64,000 nucleotides of DNA from Heterohyrax brucei (GCA_028571685.1 CM053144.1:96998171-97062170); one strand, 5' to 3'; positions 33,062-44,060 are shown, numbered from the stretch's first letter. The notes: a model not told the origin generated them from the letters alone. Translations and numbers: made by a program.

Positions 33062-33702
33062 TGTGGTGGTCAGGATTATGTCAACTTGGCTACTACCTAT
33101 TTGGCTGCTGTATTAAGTGGCAGGGCGAGGTTTGTGGTGGCTCCCTGCCCCTCGGCTCTGATCTCGCGACCTTGGACTACAGCTGCTAATTGCTCACATG
33201 GCCAGGAGCTCCTGCTCTTTTTTTCCAGCGTCTGGTTCCGGGACTTGAGCTAGCAGCTGTTGGGCTCATCAGTCCTTACAGTCGGCACTTGAGAGTCCTG
33301 CTCCCTGACCTGCCAATCCTGGGTTCACCAGCCTCTGTCACTTCGTCTTGCCACCAGCTTGGGATCCACCGACCTCCAGCCTCTGTCACTTGATCTCGCC
33401 ACCAGCTTGGGATCCACCGACCTCCAGCCTCTGTCGCTTCGTCTCGCCACCAGCTTGGGATCCACTGACCTACACAACTGGTGATCTGCAACTCTGGTCT
33501 CTGACTTGCTGACCTTGAGTTCCTCAGCTTCCGTGGACATGTGAGGCTTGTGCCAGAACTTGGGACATTCAGCTTCTGTGATTATGTGAGCTGTTTCCTA
33601 TATTTGTATCTATCTACCTGTCTATATATATATATTATAAATCTTTCCTTGTACCTACACGTGTTACTGGTTTTGCTTCCCTAGAAAACCCAGCCTAAGA
33701 CA
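33062..33702 (+). repeat. 3' LTR of the ERV-L
   Basis: TGTGGTGG...CTAAGACA, 641 bp. It has three copies of the 48-bp unit (starting at 33328, 33376 and 33424) against two in the 5' LTR, and a 13-bp insertion near 33277. GGCAC follows at 33703-33707. Several start-less frames cross it and are not genes. Confidence 0.95.
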
Positions 33703-33707
33703 GGCAC
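33703..33707 (+). repeat. Right 5-bp target-site duplication of the ERV-L
   Basis: GGCAC, identical to 26913-26917. After it the L1 ORF1 sequence resumes. Confidence 0.9.
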
Positions 33708-34426
33708 CAAGACTCAAAGCAAAGCTAACAGTCAGAGAGAAACCCTGTAGGCTTTTATCACATTTCTCAGTAGAAACAACGCTGGTACAGAGACAGCGCC
33801 ATGACATATTGAAAGCCTTGAAAGAGAAGAACTTCCCACCAAAAATTATTTATCCTGCAAAACTATCTTTGAAATATGAAAATGAAATTAAGACATTCAC
33901 AGATAAACAGAAATGCAGAGAATTTGTAAAAAGCAAACAAAAGCTACAAGAAATGCTAAAAGAATCTCTTGACTTAGAAGAACAAAACCACTAATTTTAT
34001 ATTTTAGAAGCAAATGCAGGACACATCACCCACAATCCTACTCCATTAGGGAAGACTCCAAACTCAATCAAAGCTATAATAATGAAAGAAATGATCCAGT
34101 GATCATATCATGAAACCTATGATGTCATCATATTAACAAGAGGGATGTACTACAGTCCTTATAGTCCTTCCAGATGGAGGGGAAGTTGATTAGAATGATA
34201 GTAATTGAAATTGGGTTTATATATAGTTTATTAAGGGGGATCTTAGGGGCACCCATAAAGCAGAATAAAGATGCCACATATCAAATCAAGAAACGTAATA
34301 TAGAGTCTCATCAACCACAAAACCAATCCTGAAAAAGGTGAAAAATCAACTCACAAAGAAGAATCCCCCAGAACAGTTTAATAAGAACAATACAGAAAAC
34401 ATCAACACAAAAATAAACATATCATA

Positions 34427-37400
34427 ATGACAGCACTGAACACATACCTATCAATAATCACATTGAATGTGAATGGACTGTATGCTCCTGTAAAGAGACA
34501 CTGAGTGACATCTTGGATCAAAAGACACAACCCATCTGTATGCTGTCTACAGGAAACTCACCTTAAAGATATGAACAAACTGAAAATTAAAGGATGGAAG
34601 AATTTACATCAAGCTAACAATGAACAAAGAAGAGCAGGTGTGGCAATTCTAATCTCAGACAGAATAGATTTTAATGTAAAATCCACCATCATGGACGATG
34701 GACACTATTTATTTCTGAAAGTTTCAATACACAAGCAGGACTTAACAGTATTAAATATTTATGCACCTAACACTTGGTTTGGCTTGGCTTGGCAATATTA
34801 CAGCACCTAAATACATCAAAGAAACACTGACTACACTAAAAAAGGAGATAGATAACTCCACGATAATAGTAGGAGACTTCAATACTCCACTCTCAATATT
34901 GGACAGATCATATAGAAAAAAAGCTCAGTAAAAACATAAAAGACCTTATTGCCACAGTTAACCAACTAGACCTCATCGACATGTACAGAACTTTCTGTCC
35001 ATCAGCAGAAACTGCACCTTCTTCTCCAGTGCACATGGAACATTCTCCAGAATAGATTATGTGTTAGGACATAAAGCAATTCTCAACTAAATCCATATCA
35101 TAGAGTTAATGTAAAGCATCTTCTCGGACCATAAAGCCATAAAACTCAAAATCAATAGCCAAGAAAACATAGATAAAAAGCGAAACTCATGGAAACTGAA
35201 CACCTTGCTCAAAAAACCATGGGTTATAGAAGAAACCAAAGATGAAATAAAGAAATTCATAGATTCCAATGAGAATGAAAACATTTCCTACCAGAACGTA
35301 TGGGATACAGCCAAACCAGTGTTCAGAGGTCAGTTTGTCTCCATAAATGCACACATCTGGAAAAAAGAAAGAAATCAAATCAAAGATCTAACCCTACAGC
35401 TTGAAGAAGTAGAGAGAGAACAACAAAGGAACCCCTCGGGCACCAGAAGAAAACAGATCCTAAAGCCTAGAGCAGAACTAAATGAATTAGAGAACAGAAG
35501 AACAATTGAAAAATCTGAAAAGACCAAAAGCTGTTTTTTTGAAAAAAATCAACAAAATGGACAAACCATTGGCTAAACTTACTAAAGAAAAACAGGAAAC
35601 AAATAACCCAAACAAGAAATGAGAGGGGAGTTATCATAACAGATCCAACAGAGGTAAAAAAAAAATATCATAGCTGAATACTATGAAAGACTGTACTCTG
35701 ACAACTTTGAAAAACTAAAGGAAATGGACAAATTCCTTGATTCATATCACCTACCAAAAGTGTTACAAGCTGAAGCAGAACAACTTAATAAACCTATCAC
35801 AAAGGAAGAGACTGAAAAAGTCGTCAAAAAACTGCCAACTAAAAAAAGCCAGGGCTGAGGTGGCTTCACCGCAGAATTCTAGCAAGCTTTTAGAGAAGAG
35901 CTATCTCCAATATTACTGAGACTATTTCACAGTATAAAAAGGGATAGAATACTCCCAAATTCATTCTATGAAGCCAGCATAACCCTGGTACCAAAGCCAG
36001 GCAAAGACCCAACCAAAAAGGAAAACTATAGATGAATATCACTCATAAATCTAGATGCAAAAATCTTCAAAAAAAATTCTTGCCAATAGAATACAACACA
36101 TACAAAAAATAATCCATCCTGACCAAGTTGGATTCATATACGGGATGCAAGGCTGGTTCAACATCAGAAAAACAATTAACGTGATCAACCACATAAATAA
36201 CACAAAAGACAAAAAACACCTGATTTTGTCTATTGATGCAGAAAAGGCATTTGATAAAGTCCAACACCCATTCATGCTAAAAACTCTCAGCAAAATAGGA
36301 ACAGATGGACAATTCCTCAAAGCAATAAGGGCCATTTATACAAAGCCAACTGCCTACATCATCCTGAATGGAGAGAGACTGAAACAGTTCCCCTTGAGAA
36401 CAGGAACTAGACAAGGATGCCTAATCTGACCTCTCCTTTTCAACATTGTACTAGAAGTTCTAGCCAGAGCAATTAGACAAGACCAAGAAATAAAGGGCAT
36501 CTGCACTGGCAAAGAAGAAGGAAAAGTCTCCCTATTTGCAGATGATATGATTGTATACACAGAGAATCCTAAAGAATCCATAATGAAACTACTCAAACTG
36601 ATACAAGAGTTCAGCAAACTCTCAGGATACAAGATAAGCATTAGTAAATCAGTAGAATTCCTTTGTATCAACAACAAGATTACTAAGGAAGAAATCACCA
36701 AATCAATATCATTTACTACAGCCTCTAAGAAGATAAAGTACCTAGGAATAAACCTAACCAGAGAAGTAACAGACCTTTACAAAGAGAACTACAAGTACTT
36801 ACTGTAAGAAACGAAGAGAGACTAACATAAATGGAAAAACTTACCCTGCTCACGGATAGGAAGACTTAACACTGTGAAAATGTCTATTTTACCCAAAGCA
36901 ATCTACTTATATAATGCAATCCCAGTACAAATTCCAGTGACATTTTTTAAAGAGATGGAGAAACAAATCACCAACTTTGTTTGGAAACGGAAGAAGTTCC
37001 AGATAGTAAAGCACTACCGAAGAAGAAGAACCCACTGGTAGGCCTCATACTACCCAACTTCAGAACTTATTACACTGTCACAATAGTCAAAACAGCCTGG
37101 TACTGGTACAAAAAGAGACAGGCAGATCAATGGAACAGAATTGAGACCCCAGAGAAGACAACATCTTCCTATGAACAGTTGATATTCGACAAAGGCCCTA
37201 AAACATTAAACTGGGGAAAAAACAATCTCTTCAACAGATGGTGCTGGCAAAATTGGATATCCATCTGCAAAAAATTGAAGCAAAATCCATATCTTACACT
37301 TTATACAAAAACCAACTCAAATTGGATAAAAGACCTAAATATTAAATCTAAAGCAATAAAGCTCATCCAAGAAAAAGTAGGAACAATAGTGGAAGTTTTA

Positions 37401-38229
37401 ATACAGAACATAGACAGACTTCAAAGTCTGTCAAACAAATCACAAACAATAGAAGAGAAAATAGATAAATGGGAACTATTAAGAATCAGACACTTATGTT
37501 CATCCAAAGGCTTTATTAATAGAATTAAAAGGACAGCTACAGAATGGGAAAAAATATTTGACAACTATATGTCAGACTGACACCTGATCTCCATAATCTA
37601 TAAGGCACTACAAAATAGCAATAAGAAAAAAATAATCCAATTAAGTGATGGGCAAAGGAGATGGACAGACACTTCTCTAAAGAGGAGACCCAGGCAGCCA
37701 AAAAACACATGTGGACATGCTCACGATCATTAGCTATTAAAGAAATTCAAATCAAAACTACAATGAGATACCATCTCGCAACAAATGCTGGAGAGACTGT
37801 GGAGAAACTGGAACTCTCCTACACTGTTGGTGGGATGGGAAAATGGTATAAACTCTTTGGAAAGCAATCTGTCACTTCCTTAAAAAGCTGGATCTAGATA
37901 TACCATTTGACCCAGTAATTCTACTGCTTGGAATATATCCTACAGAATCAAGGCCATTCACACCAACCAATATATGCACGTGAATGTTTATTGCAGCACA
38001 GTCCACAATAGCAAAAAGATGGAATCAACCCAGATGCCCAACAACAGAGGAATGGATAGGTGTACTGTGGTATATATACTCAATGGAACACTGGGCAATG
38101 ATAAAGTACAACAATGAGTTTAGGAAACACCTCATAACCTGGTTTCAATTGGCCAATATTGTATTGAGCGAAAGTAGTCAGCTACAAAACGGCAAATATT
38201 GTATGAGATCCCCTATGATAAGAACTTAA
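34427..38229 (+). pseudogene. L1 ORF2 (endonuclease and reverse transcriptase)
   Basis: ORF2p nicks target DNA and copies L1 RNA there. The ATG at 34427 starts 'MTALNTYLSIITLNVNGL', with a TGA at 34502. The APE-type endonuclease shows 'CLQETHLK', 'LNIYAPN' and 'VGDFNTPLS' (about 34868-34895). A small 'ttggc' repeat at 34772-34792 breaks its frame. The RT covers about 35900-36800: '[19 protein letters not shown]', 'GTRQGCL' (then TGA 36427) and the catalytic FADD at 36535-36546. The C-terminal part (36981-37580 open) reaches the '[20 protein letters not shown]' Cys-rich region and stops at 38227. At least four frameshifts and several stops make it inactive. Upstream, 432 bp separate ORF1 and ORF2. 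Confidence 0.95.
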
Positions 38230-39205
38230 AAACAGATTCATGCATACAGGAAAAGACTCTTTGATGGCTGCAAGGGTTGGGAGGGAGTAAGGACTAGTGG
38301 GAGGGTTTAGATTAGACAGTTGATAGAAATTTTGTTGGGTCAAATCTGTGACAGCACACATTAGAAAGAAAATCAATATTAACTGGACTTCAACATAACA
38401 TAGTTACTCCTCCCATCTTAATCCAATATTACACGGACAGAGTAGCTGGGGCGGGGAGCTGGAGATCATGCTTTTGGGGGAAACTGAGGCCAACTGGCAC
38501 AAATAGCATTTTGCTAAGAGAGCCTTCTGTACCCTACATTGGCGAGTGATGTCTGGGGTCTTAAAAGCTGACAAACTGCCATCTGAGGGTACAGCAAATG
38601 GTCTCAACTTAGCAGGAATGGATGATCACCGAAGACCAAAACGAAATGGGTGAAAGAGAACCCAGAAGACAGAGATTCATGTGAGTGGGTGACTACAGCG
38701 ACGTGTGACTGGAAGGACCAGATGGTGTCTGGCCACCACCAGTGATAGCCATGATGGAGCTTACAAAGTTGAGTCTCACTGGTACCACAAGAATAAAAAG
38801 GGGTGCACCCTGAGATCTCCATTAAAAGACCACAACTGATGATCCATGAGCCTCAGAGTTCCTCTGGGAGCATGGCCCCTGGCACTGATGCTGCCCCGTC
38901 CATAAATCATAATGGATGTTAACTCTTGGACAGGAATCAGTTGGACTTGGCAACACAGAGTGATCATGTCATGTGTGCACTTCATGGTTCTATGCACCTG
39001 TGGGATGTCATCTTGCTGACCTCTTCCTGGAGGAAGTGGAATGGGTGGAGAGGAGGGGATAGAAGTTTGTTGGGAGGATAAGACATGTATAGAGCAGCGA
39101 AGAAGAGTGTGCTGTCATTGGGCAGGGAGAGCAGTGGGAGCTGCATGTAGGTGAGCATGAGAATGTATATGGGAATGTACATTTTCATTCAATCATAATT
39201 AAAAA
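38230..39205 (+). other. L1 3' UTR and A tail
   Basis: About 975 bp of 3' UTR ending in an A-run. Landmark blocks: 'gatgtctggggtcttaaaag', 'gatggtgtctggccaccacc', 'atccatgagcctcagagttc', 'gaggagtgtgctgtcat' reading as 'gaagagtgtgctgtcattgg', and 'gtacattttcattcaatcat'. Reversed copies of this end occur at 16104 and 56852, and a sense copy at 11180. Confidence 0.9.
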
Positions 39206-39934
39206 AAAAAATGTGTGTAGCAATTTGCCTAGGCCACGATTCCTATGTTGTAAATCCTGCCTCTATGATGTCAGTGAGATAGGATGGGCAGCAGCTGTGT
39301 TGGTGAGACAAGATTCAGTGTGCAAGACTACATTGTGCCTCAAGGCAATCTCTTGGGATAGAAAAGGAAAGTAGAGATATTCAGGAAGCCTCATACCACC
39401 AAGAAGCGGTGACAGGAACAGAGTACATCACTTGGAATGGACTTAGGATCCCTCTACTCAATCTCCCAGTCCACACTGAGATTGATGACAAGGACCTTCC
39501 TTCAGAGTCAAGACAGAAAGACATTCTCTGGAGCTGATGCCCTGACTTTGGACTTGTAGCCTGATAGATGGTGACAGAGCAAGTTTTCTCTTTTTAAGGC
39601 ATCTACTTGTGGTATTTCTGTTACAACAGCACTAGATGACTAAACCAGAGGATAATCCCTGAATTATATGCATGAACCAATACAGGGCCTGAGCTCACCC
39701 ATAAGCTATCTACATGTAGAAGAGATACATAAGAACATAGCAAAGGGGATGAGAACTGAACTATAATGTAAACAACCATCCAAGTCCCAGAAAAATCTGC
39801 CAGTCACATGGGGCAGGTTGAGATATCACAGCAGAGTCTTTGAAAACTCTGTTTACAACAAAATTACTACAAGCAGAAAGCAAGAAAGAGCATAGAAGTG
39901 AATCATACAAGATGGGCTGACACAGTGGTGGCCA

Positions 39935-40058
39935 ACAATGGACTTCAGTATAAAAATGATTGTGGGTATGGCACAGTACTTGGCAGTGTTTCATTCTATT
40001 GTGCACAGAGTCACCTGAGTCAGAACCAACTTGATGGCATCTAACAACAAACAATAAC
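39935..40058 (+). mobile_element. RTE LINE 3' end
   Basis: 'tgacacagtggtggccaaca', 'ttcattctattgtgcacaga', 'cagaaccaacttgatggcat', 'ctaacaacaaacaa' is the sense RTE terminus. 39648-39934 to its left is unassigned. Confidence 0.88.
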
Positions 40059-40189
40059 CAGTTTGAGTACCTGGCGAGAGATCAATAACCATAACCACAA
40101 ATCAGCACTTTCCAGAGGATTTTAACAGGATTCAGAGTATTCTCCAGAGGTTTTAAAGGACACAGAGTCTCACAAAAAGTAATCTATGT

Positions 40190-40855
40190 GAATCAGATTC
40201 AAAAATATTTGACAAAGAAAGACTCAGATAATATGATCAATAAATATGACTAACTCTCAAAGGAAAAGACAATCAACAAATGACAACATTGAAATGACTC
40301 AGGTGCCAGAATTGTCACAGAAAGACTTTAAAGATACTATTATAATCAGGATCCATTATGTAAAGTATAAACACTAATCAGACTTGAATAGGAAGATATC
40401 CATTCGCAGCAGAATAATAGAAAGCATAAAAAGAACTAATTGGAAATTTTAGAACTTAAAAAAAATTCCAAAATAAAAAAGTTACTAAATGTATTCAATA
40501 GAAGAATGATGATGATAGAGGAAAAGGTCAGTGATTTTAAATAGTTTAATAGAAATTATCCAATTTAGGAACCTAGAGATAAAATATGAAAATACTACTA
40601 CTAATAATAAAGCTTTAGGGACTTGTGGGAAAACAGCAAAGGTCTTAATATTCATGTCACTGGAGCCCAAAGGACATAAGAAATTGGTGCAGGAAAAACT
40701 TCTAAAAAATGTCAGAAAACTTGCAATTTGGTGAAAAGCATTATTTTAAAGTTTTGAAAGGTTCAGCAAATCCCAAACAGGAAATACTCAAAGAAAGCTA
40801 TACTCTGATGCAACAAGATTAAACCACTGAAAGCGAAACCTGAAGTAAAAGATAT
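40190..40855 (+). mobile_element. HAL1 (ORF1-only L1 relative) remnant
   Basis: HAL1-like order: 'gactttaaagatactattat', 'aaagaactaattggaaattt', 'gtcagtgattttaaatagtt', 'agggacttgtgggaaaacag', 'gtcactggagcccaaagg', then an RRM-like 'aacttgcaatttggtg'. This encodes an ORF1p-type coiled coil and RRM in broken frame, and no ORF2 follows: an RTE starts instead. The HAL1 name is from memory of the family. Confidence 0.65.
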
Positions 40856-40861
40856 TAATGT

Positions 40862-41456
40862 ATATATGTAAAATGAACAATGCATCAAAGAACAGTAGTT
40901 TCAGATCACAGGCTACTTCCTGAAATGACATACTGCACTGAGCAAATCTGGTACAAAATACCTCTTTAAATTTGTTTAAAAGTAAAGATGCTATTTTCAT
41001 GACTAAAGAGAATCTGACTCAAGCCATGGCCTTTTCAATCACCTCTCATGCATGGGAAAGCTGAACAATGACAAAGAAAGAGGAAAAAATTAATGTAATT
41101 AAAATTTTTGGTTGGTGAAGACTATTGGATCTGCCATAGACTGCCAGATGAATGAACAAAGAAATTTTAGAATAATTACAACCAAAATGCTTCTTACAAG
41201 CAAGAATGGCAAGACTGCAGCTCACTTGCTTATGACACGTCATCGGGAAAGACCAGTTTCTAGAAAAGAACATCATGTTTGGTAAAGTGAGGGCCACTGG
41301 AGATAACTGAAGCCCTCAATGACTGACACAATATCCACAACAACGGACAAAAACATACCTATAATCATGAAGATGGCACAGGACAGGGCAACTTTTTTTG
41401 TTATACGTAGGGTGCTCGTGAATCAGAGTTGACTGGACGGCAGCTAACAACAATAA
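40862..41456 (+). mobile_element. RTE LINE 3' part
   Basis: Sense RTE: 'ctgactcaagccatggcctt', 'aagactattggatctgccat', 'gactgccagatgaatgaaca', 'tgcttcttacaagcaagaat', 'ggcacaggacagggcaac', 'gactggacggcagctaacaa'. There is no intact frame. Confidence 0.92.
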
Positions 41457-41644
41457 TCCCTGTAATCTTCAAAATGATAGCTACAAAATAATAGTTACCC
41501 AACTCTGCCACTCTCTCCATAACTGCCAGCCAGAATTTTACTGTAAAAAAAAAAAAAAAGTCATTTTTATAATCTATTCATCTAGTTACATAGCTATCTA
41601 TGTATTAAAAGACCCATGGATTTCTATTCAGGCAATTTAGTTAG

Positions 41645-41857
41645 ATGAAGAGCCCTGGTGGCTGAACTGGTGAGGGCTGGGTTGCTGACTGACAGGTTAG
41701 TTGTTCCAGCCCACACAGCATCTCTGCAGGAGAGAGACCTAGTCATCTGCTCTAGTACAAATTTCAGTCTAGAAAACCCTACAGGGACAGTTCTACTGTG
41801 TCATAGGGGGTCAATATGAGTTAGAATCAACTTGACAGCACTTAACAACCATTATAG
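41645..41857 (+). mobile_element. AfroSINE, long form
   Basis: Sense SINE: 'gaagagccctggtggctga', 'gactgacaggttagttgttc', then an extra internal block ('caggagagagacctagtc'), 'gggacagttctactgtgtc', 'gagttagaatcaacttgaca', 'gcacttaacaacca'. Confidence 0.9.
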
Positions 41858-41957
41858 AAAGTTATAGTGTATTACTGATTATATTTCATTTGATATTCAA
41901 AGCTATCCAAATTTGGTCAGTGGAAGTAGCTCGAATCTACCCCCTTGTACTCAGAAG

Positions 41958-41981
41958 TTTTTTTTTTTTTTTTTTTTTTTT
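41958..41981. repeat. Poly-T run
   Basis: 24 consecutive T. It could be the reversed A tail of a retroposon, but no body is recognised beside it. Confidence 0.9.
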
Positions 41982-42119
41982 AACACTACTTATTTTCTAA
42001 CTTAACAAGAAGAAATTCTAGGTTCATCCTGTGCCTTCCTTGCCCTAAGCTTGAATTAGCCATTTCTCCAAGGAACTCTGGTTCTTTATAAAAGGTGCTA
42101 TTCGTTACTACTAGGGTGG

Positions 42120-42258
42120 CATTTACAGTGCCTGCAACAATGGGCTCAAACACGTAATGATTGTGAGGATGCCAGAGAATTAGGCAGTGTATTGTTCTGT
42201 TGTGCATAGGGTCATTGTGAGTTAGAACCACCTTAGTAGCACCTAACAATAGCAAAAG
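42120..42258 (+). mobile_element. RTE LINE 3' end
   Basis: 'gtgcctgcaacaatgggctc', 'aatgattgtgaggatgcc', 'tgttctgttgtgcatagggt', 'agcacctaacaatagc'. It is strongly 5'-truncated. Confidence 0.9.
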
Positions 42259-42427
42259 CAAGGCACCATTACATTGAGGTCATTTCAGTGCAAAGAGAGA
42301 AGATACATATGTTGGCTTGTGTTTTGTTTTACTTTCATAGCCTCAGAATATTTATTCAAAATGTTATGTTAAGTAGGTACTGGAAGTAGTTCTCTTGCTG
42401 TTATGCTATTCATTTATAACACAAAAC

Positions 42428-42582
42428 CCTTACTGAACGCACTGCCTTCAAGTTGATTCCCACCCATAGTAAACCTACAGAACTTAGGAGAACTGTCCCA
42501 CAGGGTTTCCAAGGAGTACTTGGTGGATTCAAACTGCCATCCTTTTCATTAGCAGCCCAGGGCTTAATCACTGGTGCCAACA
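42428..42582 (-). mobile_element. AfroSINE
   Basis: Reversed SINE: 'cgcactgccttcaagttgat', 'aggagaactgtcccacaggg', 'tttccaaggagtacttggtg', 'gattcaaactgccatcc', 'ttagcagcccagggctta'. Confidence 0.92.
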
Positions 42583-42639
42583 TGATAATTAGGTTAAATT
42601 GTTTTTGTTTACCTTCATTTTAAAATTCTTTGATATATG

Positions 42640-43200
42640 TTGAATTGATTTTTTTGAACTATTAGGCTAAATATGCTTCTAAAACTAATTAAAAGTATAT
42701 CGAGAAACAAGTGTCTTTCTCTCTTCTATCTGTTCTATTCTTTGCCCTATGATCCTCCCACACCATAGTAGCCAACTTCATAGGCAAATAGTGTATCCAC
42801 CCTGTACCTTTTTTTCACTGAAACACATTTTTTTATATTTCTGCTTCTTTCTAATGCAGACAGAAAAACACTTTAACACTTTTGCAACTTACTCTATTTA
42901 ATTAACAATATATTTTGTAAGGAAACTCTAGTAACGTAGTGGTTAAGTGCTACATCTGTTTTCCAATCAGTTTATAAATAACATCCTCACATTTTTTTTC
43001 ACAGCTAAATAGTAAACCTTTAGGTGTATCTATCACATTTTATTCAACCAGTCTTCTATATTTGGTTATTTAAGTGGTTTATTGTATTTTGCAATTATAG
43101 CCAATGCTTTATACTACCGGTGTCTTTTCAGAGTGAATTCCTAGAAGAGAGAACTCTAAGCCAAAGCTTAAATACAGAGCCAAACTTTTAGGCACTGTCA
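42640..43200 (-). mobile_element. Old LINE 3' region with a SINE head
   Basis: 'cagctaaatagtaaaccttt', 'tattcaaccagtcttctat' and 'agtgaattcctagaagagag' resemble the reversed 3' region of an old L1-type LINE. A 5' piece of a sense AfroSINE lies at 42918-42972 ('aaactctagtaacgtagtgg', 'ttaagtgctacatctg'). The family is uncertain. Confidence 0.45.
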
Positions 43201-43482
43201 CATTTTCCTCTATAGATGTGTCATAGCACTGAACAAAATTCACACTTGGCTAAAAGTGAGTTTACTGAGGAATACCAACTCCAGCCACAAAGTATTCCAA
43301 CTTTTTTAAGGAAGAGGTGAAATACTTTTACAAAGTGTGGGGAAGGGAGTAGGTGACCACAGCCATGCAGGATGGGATTACATAGAGTTAAAAGACAACA
43401 GCAAGTTAAAATTTTAAACAGCTTATCTATTTTTTTAGTATAAATTTCCTAGAGGTGACCAAGCAATTTTTCTGAAATATAT

Positions 43483-44060
43483 ACAAATACAAGCACTGAC
43501 AATTAATTTCATGAACTCATCCTAGAAAAAGTGCTACATACCTCATGGCTGAGTATCACTATGGTCACCTTCCAAGTGCTCCACTTGGGAGCCAGCTATG
43601 CACTGACACCAGTGACTAGCCCACACTCCAAAGTAATTTTGGAGTTCACTTTCTGGAACGGCCATCAGAATTCTTGTCTTATCACCCGTGATGTCCTGAA
43701 TGTCATCAAAATGTCCCTTTCAATGTTTTCTTTATCTTCAGGTAAAGAAAAAAGTCTTTGGGGGCCAGATCAGGTGAGTAGAGAGGGTGTTCCAACACAG
43801 TTAATTCATTTACCGGCTAAAAACTCCCTCGTAGACAATTACACAATTAAGTTCATGAACTTGTCACTGTGCTACCTTGCTCAACGGCTGTTCCAGAAAG
43901 AGTTTGGAAAATTGCTTTGAAGTGTAGTCTGCTAGGTGCCAGTGTCAGTGTATGGCTGCCAAAAGGGAGTACTTCAAAGGTGATTATAATGATATTCAGC
44001 AATGATATATATAGCTCTTAGAACAACTGAATTTGCAGACTTAATTGTGGGACCTCATAT
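43483..44060. mobile_element. Mariner-like inverted-repeat remnant
   Basis: The left part (43483-43841) starts with a terminus-like 'gacaattaatttcatgaact' and carries mariner-like antisense text ('gtcctgaatgtcatcaaaat', 'gggggccagatcaggtgag', 'ggctaaaaactccctc'). The right part (43842-44060) ends 'gacttaattgtgggacctca', and its reverse complement follows the left part block by block ('ctgaatatcattataatcac', 'ccatacactgacactgg'). The two arms of about 200 bp therefore form an imperfect inverted repeat. One open frame (43531-43920) runs antisense to the putative transposase and is not a gene. The family is named from memory. Confidence 0.55.

Larger units (their letters stand above)
26918..33702 (+). 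mobile_element. ERV-L (class III) endogenous retrovirus, complete layout, inactive
   Basis: An old retroviral copy: LTR (578 bp), PBS, gag, pro, pol (RT, RNase H, integrase), dUTPase, polypurine tract, LTR (641 bp), with no env. The dUTPase after integrase, the lack of env, the leucine tRNA primer site and the 5-bp duplication are all features of the ERV-L group. The coding region has lesions in gag (C-run frameshift near 27662-27672, TAG 27770), between gag and pro (TGA 29288), in pro (frameshift near 29518-29523) and in pol (30708, 30930, 31182, 31608, 32418). It lies in the sense direction of the host L1. Confidence 0.96.
26191..33994 (+). pseudogene. L1 ORF1 (RNA-binding chaperone), broken and interrupted
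   Basis: ORF1p coats L1 RNA as a trimer with a coiled coil, an RRM and a C-terminal domain. The ATG at 26191 opens 75 codons with an acidic 'DFLDEEAFLKL' segment before a stop at 26416. A frameshift then leads to a heptad-rich coiled coil ('IETSIQSQENRMKQMENRLS', about 26528-26590) and a 'DSIKRNNL' RRM entry (about 26677-26700). The provirus sits at 26918-33702. The frame resumes at about 33708 and ends with the C-terminal domain (33809-33994, 'PKIIYPAKLSLKYENEIKTF') at TAA 33992-33994. There are several in-frame stops. Confidence 0.88.
25183..39205 (+). mobile_element. Near full-length L1 LINE, split by an ERV-L provirus
   Basis: A complete L1 layout: 5' UTR (25183-26190), ORF1 (26191-33994 with the provirus inside), a long spacer, ORF2 (34427-38229), 3' UTR and an A-run ending at about 39205. 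Without the provirus and its 5-bp duplication it is about 7.2 kb. The target-site duplication aaaaaatgtgtgta is visible at 25169-25182 and 39206-39219, although the A part merges with the tail. The start 'ggcagagtcaagatggtgc' is L1-like. Both ORFs are broken, so it is not active. Confidence 0.93.
25149..39647 (+). mobile_element. ERV-L/MaLR-like solo LTR split by a full-length L1
   Basis: The first about 34 bp (25149-25182, 'attgaattgtgttctgc') and the remainder (39206-39647) are one LTR interrupted by the L1. The right part runs from 'caatttgcctaggccacgat' through 'ggacttgtagcctga' to the end 'tggtatttctgttacaacag' and 'gatgactaaacca'. A second, unsplit copy at 48339-48852 shows the same start and end, which confirms the join. 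The class is inferred from the general LTR layout and the 'gactaa.ca' terminus. The subfamily is not assigned, and I did not find clear flanking duplications. Confidence 0.7.

Noticed and set aside
36055..36807. Active L1 reverse transcriptase
   Set aside because: The FADD motif is intact, but a TGA at 36427 and several frameshifts across ORF2 rule out a working protein.
43531..43920. 129-codon open frame on the plus strand
   Set aside because: It runs antisense through a mariner-like remnant and is not a transposase reading.
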